Shown here in pieces: positions 9,021-18,283 of a stretch of 18,377 bases of DNA; within the stretch, counting starts at the first letter, position 1, and the number at the start of each line of letters is the position of its first letter. The stretch comes from Euperipatoides rowelli (taxonomy: Eukaryota; Onychophora; Udeonychophora; Euonychophora; Peripatopsidae). Location of the stretch: NCBI GenBank assembly GCA_003024985.2, contig PXIH01S0001595.1. One strand, 5' to 3'. The translations under genes and the position numbers were made by a program. The notes beneath the pieces are model-generated. The model worked only from the letters and a program-made list of their open reading frames with translations, was not told the origin of the DNA and made no database searches.

Positions 9021-12000
9021 TTTTGTATACGGAAGATGAGATGACAAATGAAGTTGGGGTTAGAAAGACAAAGAATAAAAATGGCGCCTCCCTTTTAAAA
9101 ACTTTTCAGGATGAAGTATCAAACAAATCAGCTGATATAGTATTCGGCACTAATTACAATAATTATAATAAACTGCACAGATAAAAATAATTCAGACGTT
9201 TAATAATAGCAAGCACATGACTAACTCTGAACTCTAAAAATAAAATAACACCAATAAATAAAGAATTCTAAACCTTTTTATTAATAAATGATTAGATATT
9301 TACAAACACTAAAATGTGTTTGTTATAAAATACACTGATTTGATTGACACGTTTTTGGAATAACATAATTTAAGAATTGCAACCACTTCTCAAATTACAT
9401 GGTTCAATTCCATTATTCTGGTCCATTGCCATAGGCAGCCTCTTAATAGAATGATCTTCTTCTACTGATTATAATTATGTAAAGGATGGAATATGTAGGA
9501 TAAATTATATAATGTCATGAACTGTATATAGACTTTTATAAAGGAATGCCTTATGCACGTGTCTGCCTAAGAAGGACTATTCAAATGGCTAAAGATTTAA
9601 GAGAAGCTGAGGAAACCTGTCTCTATAATCGCCAAGGCAGCTGCCATCTGTTACATCTCCTAAGGCTATAAAATTCAAATATAAGTAGGCCTATCCCTAC
9701 TTTATTGATGCTTAGAATTATACATCTTATTTAAAGTATAGCCTACTATGCAGATAGGCCTAATACGCTTAGACATCATTCTCCACCATTTTACTCTTTT
9801 ATCATTTGTGCATATTGAATGACAGCTTTATGTGTTTAGTTGTCCAACTGAAGCCTCTTCCAAGAACGTAGACCTACCGCTTTCCTACTATTGTAATAGG
9901 GTTAAAAGGGTTACAGGGTCTAAAAGGGTTAAAGAGAAATTATTTAGAACAGAAGAAAGGAAGTTGGAGTGTAGTCTAGGTGACTGAAATAAAAGAGTCC
10001 AATAAAATGATTTATGGAATCCAGAAAATTATAACTATAAAAATAAAAGAAACTGGCATTATCTTATAAACTATTTCAAGACAGCCTAGAAACTTTCCCT
10101 CCTATGTACTTATAAATAACAGATGGATAAAGGTTATCCATTAGAAAACCCAGGCAGCACCTCCTCCTAAGCATGCTCAAGAGAAAATATATATTCTTTA
10201 GAATGATATAATTTGCAATGTTGTAGGCTACTTAAACACACAATAATGTAAGAATGCCAAATCGTCCGAACACCAAAGTTATAGAATGTCTATAGGCTAA
10301 ACCTCCATATGAAAGCTCGACAACCAAACACGGGTTTCACCCACAATGGAGAAACAAGTAGCTTCCCTTAGGAAAGTGATGTAATAAAGTATCTGAATTA
10401 GGCTTTCAGATGCTGAATGCTTGTACTTGTTGCCAACCTGTTTTCCTTCATTGCAGACAAAAGCTGATTGCCTACAGTAACCAAGCTGCCTTATGACAAA
10501 TTTTAGCTAAGCCCAACATCGGAACAAGCCAGGGATTGTCCACTACTACAATGAGCTCATGGAACGACATAGGCTTATTCTACAGTAAAACCTGTTTAGT
10601 GACACAATCATTTTCTTAACATAATGCATTATGAACGTCCAGGAACTTTATAGTGTTATAATCTACTTCTATAACTTTGCATGTGCACTTGTCATTGCTA
10701 ACTAAAATATTTATAACTATTGTTTTATAATTATTATTTTTATTCTATAATTATATGACTCTTCCTTTGTATTAAAGATCATCATCCCTAACACTCCAAC
10801 TTCCATCCTCCCCATATCATAAGCGCCCAGGACCCCACAAAAGGTACTATCACACTATTTACTGTAAACATTGAGAGGACAAGAGGGTGAAAATTTTCAA
10901 GCATTTTGACAATTGCATTTGGAGCTTTGCACCAGGGGGAGTTTAAAATTGCAAGATTTTGACACTTTCTCAAATGCGTCTTTCACTGCGAGGGCTGCCT
11001 GGAAACTTGGATTGGCTTTTTTTTTTTATAAAAGCAGAAAGTAGCCTATTATGGAGAAATTAAAACAGTGACATAGATAAGACTGTTGTAGTCAACTCAT
11101 TCAATTCTTACTGACATATAGATTTATTATTTGTTTCATTCAACAATGAGTTGAGCAGGATAAGAAGAGGGGAGGTGTAACACTAGTGTAACTTCATCAA
11201 CATTTTTACACTATTCTATTCCCCCCCCCCGCTTTCAAATCAATGTACACAAAAGTACAGTAGTTAATCATTATGGAGGTTATTATTAATATCCATGTTA
11301 GTATAATACACTATTATAAATTTTTATATTCTTCATTTCAATTAAAAGTGAAATAAAATCCAGTTTTATCTAATGAGTAAGATCGTCTGAAAAGTAAGGA
11401 ATGAAATTATCAACAGCCCAATACAAATACACTCATTATAAAATATTTTGGCCATTTTTTTTCCTCTTTCAAATGCAATAGTTATATAATCCATGAAAAT
11501 CCATTTGGTATTATTTATTTCCAAGGTCTTCAAAAGCATTTTAAAAGGTTTTATATGAATGTACTTCAGCTATTATATAAAACCACACAAATGTAAATTA
11601 ACTAAATGTAGACTAAAAGGAGTTATTTTATTTGTTAAAAAGTAATAAAGTCATTGGCCTACATGTTTTAAAATGAACAATAAAAAAAAGTAGGCTATTC
11701 GTAACTGGTAAACAATAACTATCATTGATGTTGGAAAATAACAAACTACAAAGGGATACTAGATACCTTTCTAAACATATTTTCAGTTCAAATTTTTTAA
11801 CATTATAAAAATAAAAAAACACAAAATTTAAACATTCTGGGAGACCACTTCTCAAAGTGAAGAATGGTTATTTTGAAAAAAAAAAAAGTGTTAAGTATCA
11901 CCAAAATATATCCTTCAGAATGGGTTATTTTATGAAGGAAAAAAAATTGGTACATTTTTAAATCTTTAATAAGTGCATTATATGTCCACAGGTCAAAATT

Positions 12001-12544
12001 TGAAAGTCATACGGACATGAACCATTTCTGACGAGCGACGTGACCATAAATGGCATAGCCAAGCGATCGTAATTATTACTCCCCTCTTTATCACTATAAT
12101 GACTACAAATTTCAATCAAATTTATAATTTAAACAGCGATAATGACAACTTATTGGAAAGCTTATTGGAAAGTTGAACCATATATTTTCAAGCCTCTTGT
12201 AAAAGATCATCCAAACTTCACAGAAACTCAAAATTCAAATGAAAGTAGGCCTAGTGTATTAAATTTGGTAGTCCCAAGCGGAACTGATGACCATCAAGGC
12301 CACACGGAAAAAAAAAATCATCTGGTTCGGGTATCAAAATTTATTAATTTGGCCCTCTCGGGTTTTTTTTATTTATTATTTTAGCCTATAGCGGAACAGT
12401 TGGATTTTTTTTTACACAACAAAAGTACCAGTAAGCTGTAAACACCTTAACAATAGAGCGTATACAGTATAGATCAAAATATTCTTCAACAATTTTTTGG
12501 CTTCAAGAGCTGGAGTAGTAGGCTATATTAGATATTAGATAAAG
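9021..12544. other. Long A+T-rich stretch without a supported gene
   Basis: No element with clear ends and no identifiable coding region. Items seen are AAAATGGCGCC at 9078-9088 (a YY1-like word), GGGTTA-type short repeats at 9899-9933, a 10-base C tract at 11221-11230, and open but unrecognised frames at 10293-10503 (minus), 10788-10973 (minus), 11628-11855 (minus) and 12142-12384 (plus). None of the frames shows a domain, promoter or splice evidence. Confidence 0.5.
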
Positions 12545-12613
12545 TTCTGCATATTGAATTTTATGAACTGTAAATAGATCACAAATAAAAAAAGTTTTGA
12601 ATTTATTTGTAAT
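12545..12613 (+). repeat. Dispersed repeat copy L1
   Basis: Begins TTCTGCATATTGAATTTTA and ends AATTTATTTGTAAT. A diverged direct copy lies at 13021-13078 and an inverted copy at 13931-13990. The best-conserved part is ATCACAAATAAA...AATTTATTTG. Confidence 0.45.
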
Positions 12614-13020
12614 CCGTTTAGGCTGTGGTAGTTTTGTCAAGCTTTACGCTACTATGAGGTTGATAACAGCGAAAAGAAAAAAAGTCTTTCTTTATTTTTG
12701 GACAGTTTAAAAATTTGTCCATAAAGATTCACAGTTATAAAATTAAGATGCACATGTTAAGATCTCACTTTATCAGAGACAAATCTGGTAAAGTTCTGAC
12801 ATCGTTTAGGCTACAATCATAATTTAAAAAAAAAAAAAAAATTTACGGTGGAATGAGTATGACTTTGGTACCTAAATGTGACAGCAAGAATTAACAAAAG
12901 AAAACAGGCATTTTATTCAGAGTGATCCAAGGTTATTAACAGAAGCTGCTACAACAATTTTCTGGTCTGATCTGGAGTTAATTTGATGTTATAATAAAGT
13001 TTATTATTACATAATTAAAT

Positions 13021-13078
13021 TTCTGCATATTAAATTTTAAGTTAATCTGATCAAAAATAAATGAATTTATTTATAATC
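13021..13078 (+). repeat. Dispersed repeat copy L2
   Basis: Begins TTCTGCATATTAAATTTTA and ends GAATTTATTTATAATC, parallel to the copy at 12545-12613 but missing about ten internal bases. It lies about 90 bp outside the foldback region on the left. Confidence 0.45.
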
Positions 13079-13166
13079 TTGTGTAATGAAATATTTTAGC
13101 ACATTGTGAATACTCGCTCTGGAAGTGACGATCAAAAATTTATTTAAATACCATATCCTATATCCT

Positions 13167-13240
13167 AATTAGAATAGATCGTGTTCCGAAGTGAATGAGA
13201 GAGAGAGAGAAAGCCCGTGTAATGGGCTTATTTCGCTAAA
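13167..13240 (+). repeat. Solo left-end copy of the foldback element, split by a GA microsatellite
   Basis: AATTAGAATAGATCGTGTTC matches the outer end of the foldback right arm (minus strand AATTGGAATATGATCGTGTT). It is followed by a (GA)7 run at 13197-13210, then AAGCCCGTGTAATGGGCTTA, itself an imperfect palindrome that matches the TAACGGGCTTATT part of the arm. This looks like a truncated extra copy or an older left arm in which the GA run replaced about 20 bases. Confidence 0.55.
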
Positions 13241-13315
13241 TTCATAACTGTTGATTGACTTAAATCAATCATTCCCAAACTTGATACTTTTCTATAATTC
13301 TATATATAGCCTACT

Positions 13316-13714
13316 AATTGGAATAGCGTGTTGTGAAGCCAGTAACAGCGCCATCGAACAGGCTTATTCAAAACTTTTTTATTCTTCTTTTAGATCACTG
13401 TGATATAAAAACAAACAAAAAAAAGGTTGGATGCCCGTATAACGGGTTTAAAAGATCGGTGCGGGAACTTTTTTTAGAAACTTTAAGTGGTGTTTTCTCT
13501 TACATAAAAAAGGCTTAAACAAAAAAAATGATTGATGCCCTTGTAATAGTCTTATTTGTTTAAGCCCTAGGCTATTTATGTAACAGAAAACACCACTTAA
13601 AGTTCCTAAAAATAGTTCCAGCGTGATCTTTTAAGCCCGTAAAAAAAAAAAAGTTTTGAATAAGCCCGTTAGATGGCGCTGTTACCGGCTTCGGAACACG
13701 ATCATATTCCAATT
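13316..13714. mobile_element. Foldback (long inverted repeat) element, 399 bp
   Basis: The left arm (13316-13523) and the right arm (13555-13714) are near-complementary, from AATTGGAATA at the tips to the perfect 12-bp GGCTTAAACAAA/TTTGTTTAAGCC at the centre. The loop is 31 bases (13524-13554). Matching blocks in order are CGTGTT, GAAGCC-GTAACAGCGCCATC, GGCTTATTCAAAACTTTTTT, ACGGG-TTAAAAGATC, then AACTTTAAGTGGTGTTTTCT with TTACATAAA. The left arm carries about 50 extra bases (13381-13432) absent from the right arm. No protein is encoded. It resembles foldback or palindromic MITE elements; the GATGGCGCTGTTA word recurs in arthropod repeats. No target duplication is visible at the tips. Confidence 0.8.
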
Positions 13715-13930
13715 AAAATATAAGATAGGCTATTTATTTGCTACTAGAACTTTATCAAATTTGATCCGATTTGTTTATAAACTTATTTGCAGCTTAATTT
13801 CATCTCTGTGTACACAAACTTTAAATTATTCAAAATTCAATATTTTTTTGTTTCTATGTTGTTGTTTTTTTTGTACAGTATCGAGAATGCTAGACGCCAT
13901 TTTGTAAACAAAAGCACATGAAAAATTTTA

Positions 13931-13990
13931 TTGCAAATAAATTTATAACTTATTTATTTGTGACCGGATATACATTAAATTTTATATGAA
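13931..13990 (-). repeat. Inverted copy of the L1/L2 repeat
   Basis: Read on the minus strand it gives TTCATATAAAATTTAATG, then TCACAAATAAATAAGTTATA and AATTTATTTGCAAT, matching 12577-12613 at roughly 31 of 36 positions in the conserved part. With the two left copies it brackets the foldback element in inverted orientation. Confidence 0.45.
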
Positions 13991-14276
13991 GGACTGTATT
14001 TGCCTAATAAATTTTGTTATGCATTCAAATTTTAAACAACAAATCAAACCAAAAGATTGTTTTAGCAAATTTTGTTCTGTACTGTAGGCTATATGCTTTA
14101 TGGTTGATTAGCAGCTAGGCTAATTTATGGGGCTATATCTTTTATTTTGGAAAAGTGTTGTATCTAATATCATTTGATTTCATCTGGTACTGATTATAAC
14201 CATATACTGCACAGTTCTTCAGCAATTTTATTGTAAAAAAAATAGTTTTAAAGATAATTATTTTTAAAGATAATAA

Positions 14277-15028
14277 ATGGAGACTAGCTCTAAGGGGAAT
14301 ATAGAAGATTTGCCTTCAACAATCGCACAGGTTCGTCACAGTGGGACGTGACATCAGATCACTTTAAAAGTAGGTTGTTTTTATATAGCCTATTATTAAT
14401 TGTAAATTAACTGGAAAAAAAATAGATATAATTTTTTAATACAAATAGCCTAATAAAAGAATTAACAAAATATTTTTTTAGGCGATACTTAAATTTTAAT
14501 TAGGCTAAATAAATAATAGGCTAAATCCTAAATAAGAATTTGTCAGGATTACTAAACAGCAATTTATGGGCTGCATACAGTAAACCTATGTTGTAGCCTA
14601 GCCTACTTAATGCAAAATTTAAAAAAAAAAAATCCCTATTTAATAATAGGCTAATAATAATAATTATAATAATAATAAAGATTATGACATTAATATATTC
14701 ATCATCAATAAAAAAAAAGCGTTAATCTTTCTTTTGTAATTCAAAATGTTACGAGTGCATAGGTAGGCCTATATTAAATGTTTCACAACAGACTCCGATC
14801 ATCAGGGCACACTATGAATACAAGAAAAATAGGTCGTTAAACAGAGCAGTGGAGCACACTAAGACTTCTTGGACTAAGCATCGAGATAATTATGGAGAAA
14901 TACCAATAATTATCAAAATCAATAAGGTGGCCAATTACAGCATTGAAAATCTGATTGACATTAAATATGTAAATTCTACACCTTTAAATTTAGAAGTTCA
15001 AATTCATCTGCAAGAGAATAGGAAATAG
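14277..15028 (+). CDS. Candidate two-exon small host gene, 96 residues, unidentified
   Basis: Exon 1 would be 14277-14330: ATG with an A at -3, reading METSSKGNIEDLPSTIAQ, ending CACAG before GTTCGT. Exon 2 would be 14792-15028, after TTTCACAACAG, reading TPIIRAHYEYKKNRSLNR, then AVEHTKTSWTKHRDNYGE, IPIIIKINKVANYSIENL and so on to QENRK and TAG. Both cuts are phase 0, so an intron of 461 bp would join them in frame. An AATAAA lies 85 bases after the stop. Residue composition is balanced and unlike the Phe/Lys noise of other frames. Weak points: the donor matches consensus poorly, the acceptor has a poor pyrimidine tract, and an 80-codon open frame can occur by chance in this much DNA. I recognise no family; the central part looks basic and hydrophilic, followed by a possible beta-rich tail. 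Confidence 0.3.
14652..14678. repeat. (TAA)n microsatellite, imperfect
   Basis: Runs of TAA/AAT units interrupted by TTA, within the putative intron of the candidate gene at 14277-15028. Confidence 0.7.
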
Positions 15029-15112
15029 TTGGGATTTTTATTTCTTTTTTTTTTATCCCGTTGCATCTTTTTCCAGTGATATTTTAATAACACCACCACA
15101 AGGCTATGCACC

Positions 15113-15118
15113 AATAAA
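15113..15118 (+). promoter_or_regulatory. AATAAA, possible poly(A) signal
   Basis: It lies 85 bases after the TAG of the candidate gene. In A+T-rich DNA this hexamer is common, so it supports that gene only weakly. Confidence 0.3.
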
Positions 15119-15192
15119 CAAAATTAGCCTAAATATTTTTTTTTTTAAAAAGAGAGTTGCAGTAGGTATAGCCTTTCATAGTATGCAGTCAA

Positions 15193-15320
15193 AGGGCGCT
15201 GCAACAAATAATACACAACCCCAATTTCTCAGCCAAAGTGCACCATCATCAAACAAATGCATCATCATCAAATTTAATCACTCTGAAAGAAATCCAAGAT
15301 GTGCCATACAATAGCGCCCT
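15193..15320. repeat. 128-bp segment with perfect 8-bp inverted ends
   Basis: AGGGCGCT at 15193-15200 is matched by AGCGCCCT at 15313-15320. The interior has two near-copies of CATCATCAAA and no coding capacity. CpG-containing ends of this type are rare in the surrounding DNA, which suggests a small MITE. The matching does not extend clearly past 8 bp and no target duplication was found. Confidence 0.4.
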
Positions 15321-15948
15321 CCTAATTTTTACCTCATCTAAGTTTCAGGAGAATGTTAACATGTAACCTAAATAAGTGTGCCAGTTTGAAAAAACAGACT
15401 ATTAAAGAACTCTGATACTCGCCAAATATGTGCACCTGGGAAGTTTTGCAATGCATTGTGGTAAATCTAAGGTTCACTAACACGATGACTAAGCACGCCA
15501 ACCACTTTCCCTCCAAACAAATGATAAGAGCGTATCCGTACTTGATCGGCATTCTACGGTATACTACTAACTAAAAAGCCAGTCATAAATGATGCTGTAA
15601 GTTTTATTTTTCCCAGCATTGAAAACTAACAGAGTCGAGGTTTTAATTGTTGATCAAACTTCAACAAGCATTATTTAAGTGCTATACATGTACAGACAGA
15701 AAGGCCAGAGTTTTTAATTATACCATAGATATTTTATTATTAGGCTAAACAGTAAGCCCTATGCTATTTTATATTTTTTATAGTTATTTTTATATACTGT
15801 ATTACTTTATATAGCCTATAGTAAGGTAGCTGCCTACATAAAGTGAGCGAAAAATTTTAGCTACCGATTTCATTTGGCACGTTTAGCATTCAGCTCACAT
15901 TCGTTTAAAAATTTAAATTTGGATAAAATTTATTTTCGAAAATATTTC
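15321..15948. other. Spacer with a mixed-composition patch
   Basis: 15330-15560 is less A+T-rich than average and holds a 72-codon minus-strand frame (15334-15552, Leu/Val/Ile-rich) without recognised motifs. It also includes the ZNF143-like word. The rest is A+T-rich and empty. Confidence 0.4.
15448..15462 (-). promoter_or_regulatory. ZNF143/Staf-like motif
   Basis: The minus strand reads ACCACAATGCATTGC, close to the Staf/ZNF143 consensus core (CCCA-CAATGCA-TGC). In animals this site marks promoters of mRNA and snRNA genes. No convincing transcription start or gene lies next to it, so it is only a sequence match. Confidence 0.25.
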
Positions 15949-16284
15949 TTAACCCTTTCCAGGAACTCCACTGAATTCAGAGGATTTGGTTTCTACAGCT
16001 CCACAATAAAAATGAAAAATCGATTTTTTTTAAAAAAAAATTAAGATTAGTATTCTTTTAATTTATTTTTTTTTAAAAAATCTCTTGGGATAATTAAAAA
16101 GACAAATATATTTTGAGTCTTTGAAACGAAAAAAAAATAGTAATTGAAGCATATTTGAATATAATAATAATTATTGATTATGAAATACAAGGAAATGAAA
16201 ATGGCGATTCAGAATCGACTTTGGAGTGCAACTACTAAATTGAAAATGGCGATTGAGAATCGCCATTNGAGTGGAAAGGGTTAA
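15949..16284. mobile_element. piggyBac-like MITE with TTAA duplication
   Basis: TTAA at 15949-15952 and again at 16281-16284 flank a 328-bp element whose ends are CCCTTTCCA and, on the other strand, CCCTTTCCA: a perfect 9-bp terminal inverted repeat. CCC ends and a TTAA target are the hallmark of piggyBac elements. The interior is mostly A/T tracts, and a pair of hairpin-forming repeats lies beside the right end (16200-16267). It has no coding capacity, so it is a non-autonomous copy. One ambiguous base (16268) lies just past the hairpin. Confidence 0.78.
16200..16267. repeat. Two copies of a hairpin motif, 45 bp apart, near the piggyBac-like right end
   Basis: The second copy (16245-16267) is a perfect hairpin: AATGGCGATT, GAG loop, AATCGCCATT. 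The first copy (16200-16222) has AATGGCGATT, CAG, AATCGACTTT, so its right half has decayed. Subterminal repeats are common in piggyBac elements and can be transposase contact sites; that role here is inference. Confidence 0.75.
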
Positions 16285-16920
16285 TGCTAAATTATAGGCT
16301 ACTGTTTCAATACTTTAATAATTAATCTATTTTGATGTCTTTCTAATGAAATTTTCTCTTCTTATAAACTATTAAAAGTTTTAATAATAATAATAAAATG
16401 TACAGTTTTGTACTTGAATAACAAATTCCCTGTTCCAGCTCCCTTATTTAAAAAAAATAAAATGAAACGCTAAATTTAATTTCTATGTTTATTTTAAGGA
16501 TAATTAGTTACACTTACAGTAGGCTACATATTGCACTGTAGTTATATTTTAAAAGTTATATTGTTACTAGTAACCTACTATTTTTATTATTAAAGCAAGT
16601 TATAATTAGGCCTAGTGGTATTATTATGTTTGTTTTTTTTTTAATTATATTACTCTGAATCTATTTATTGATTATTTTTATTATTATTATCATTACCACA
16701 TTTTGCAATCTGTTAAAAACAATAAAACTAATGACTTGAAACTATTATTAAAAACAATTCCTATGTGGAGATATTTCAAATGAATATTAGTCTAACTTAT
16801 AAATATATTATAACAACCACAAAAATCTTTCTCAGAAAAGAAGCTTAAGTTATAAATCTTTTCATTGGCAGAGGAATAGATTATGATTTCTATCATGGTT
16901 TGAAAACAGAGGGGACACAT
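16285..16920. other. A+T-rich stretch without a gene
   Basis: Short TAA/ATT microsatellite runs (16383-16397, 16679-16690) and stop-rich frames only. Confidence 0.6.
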
Positions 16921-17165
16921 CATTTTTCAATTCTAGGTTAATTTCATTACCAATCATTGTTGTTTCTCATTAAACAAATTAGGATTGATTGGTTGTTTGA
17001 GAGTGCACGTTTTATGGTTCAGAAATGATGCATTCAAAATCACCCAAAATCAAAATGAACATTATTTCTCAATTAGGACAGTAGGATAATTTTATTAATT
17101 GCTACAACTACAAGTATTCTTGTTTCTCATTTTAAACAAATGAAAATTGATTGGTTGGTTGAAAA
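16921..17165 (+). repeat. Diverged direct duplication, period about 160 bp
   Basis: Copy A (core 16960-17003) and copy B (core 17120-17163) share TTGTTTCTCATT, AAACAAAT and ATTGATTGGTTG. Weaker similarity extends upstream (TTTTTCAATTCTAGG against TTTCTCAATTAGGAC). It is non-coding in all frames. Confidence 0.5.
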
Positions 17166-18283
17166 TACCACATTTCTTCTAAATTTACTCAATGATATTT
17201 ATGATGAGTAGCCTAGGCAAATTTCTAAAAATGAAATCATTCTTTTTCCTGGCAGGAATATTTTCAAACTGCAAATTAATATAATAGAATTCCATTATCT
17301 GTTTTTAGTTTATTCACTTTAGTTTAGTTTATTTAAAATTGTTGGGATCTTTACCCAAACATGCTTCTCTAAGTAACTGAAACAACAAAATATTTAATTT
17401 TTCCAATTTATAGCAGATCTACAATTTTTATTTTGGAAGTCTGAATTTGTAAAAATTTTAAATCGCTAATGTTCATAGAGAGCCCACATCAGAAGTGAAA
17501 GTCTAGCATACTACTTCTTGGATCTTTTTATTTTAAAAATCGTAATAATATAATGATGGCTTAATAAATTGAAGTTCAAATCAGCAGAAAAATGGAAATT
17601 ATAGTGTATTGGTTCTTGTGAAGCCAGCAAAAACAAGTCTATGAATCTAAAAACTTTATGAGGTCAGCAAGACGTTAGAAGTTTTGGCCTTTGTGTTTCT
17701 TTCTCAATTTCCAAAATAGCATCAAATAGAAGGACTTGATACAGTACTTCCCTGAATTTTTGGTAGGATCATACCTAGAAGTCATTCTCCCACAAACTTA
17801 ATAGCACTATACAAATAATTTTGGTTACCGGTACCTTCATGATTCATCTTGATTGACTAATTCGACTTGATGTTGTTTGTAAACAGAGATAGTTGTTGCC
17901 AGTATGGTATCCAAAATAAGAGTGCACTATCACCAATAAAGAATAGAAAGTTAAGAAAAAAAATTCAAAGCAATGGCAGCACACATTCAGTGACACCCAA
18001 ATTATATAGGTCTAGCAAATTTTTCANTGCAATGGAATGGATAGTTCTGTGTGGTGCCAATTTAATTTTATGAGTTCATAAATTAAGTGAATATTTATGG
18101 TTGTCAGATAAGGGTTAAGTGCCCTAGCCAAAATAAGGTAGGCCTAAAAGTCCTAAAGACGTACCATGGAAATAATCCTGATGAGTAGGCTATATTATAA
18201 AGCCTACCAAGCCAATAAGCTAATGTCAAAAAACTAGTTCAAAGACCGTCAAAATTATGAAAAAAATAAGAGTAAGATCATGT
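17166..18283. other. A+T-rich stretch without a gene
   Basis: A 68-codon plus frame at 17867-18073 spans an ambiguous base (18027) and shows no motif. A small perfect hairpin lies at 18185-18207 (GTAGGCT, 9-base loop, AGCCTAC), built from the genome's recurrent TAGGCT word. Confidence 0.5.

Noticed and set aside
10293-10503. Minus-strand open frame of about 70 codons without ATG (CNEGKQVGNKYKHSASESL)
   Set aside because: Frames of this length are expected several times by chance in this much sequence. No family, start or splice sites are visible; a TTTCCTTCATTGCAG word on the plus strand is the only splice-like signal, and the frame after it closes quickly.
12142-12384. Plus-strand ORF of 80 codons starting MTTYWKAYWKVEP
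   Set aside because: It has no recognised motif, ends in a Phe/Leu run from a T-tract, and contains a background TAGGCCTA word.
15334-15552. Minus-strand ORF of 72 codons, hydrophobic
   Set aside because: It shows no family or transcription evidence. The ZNF143-like site inside it argues for regulatory rather than coding use, if anything.
17867-18073. Plus-strand ORF of 68 codons
   Set aside because: It contains an ambiguous base and no recognised motif.
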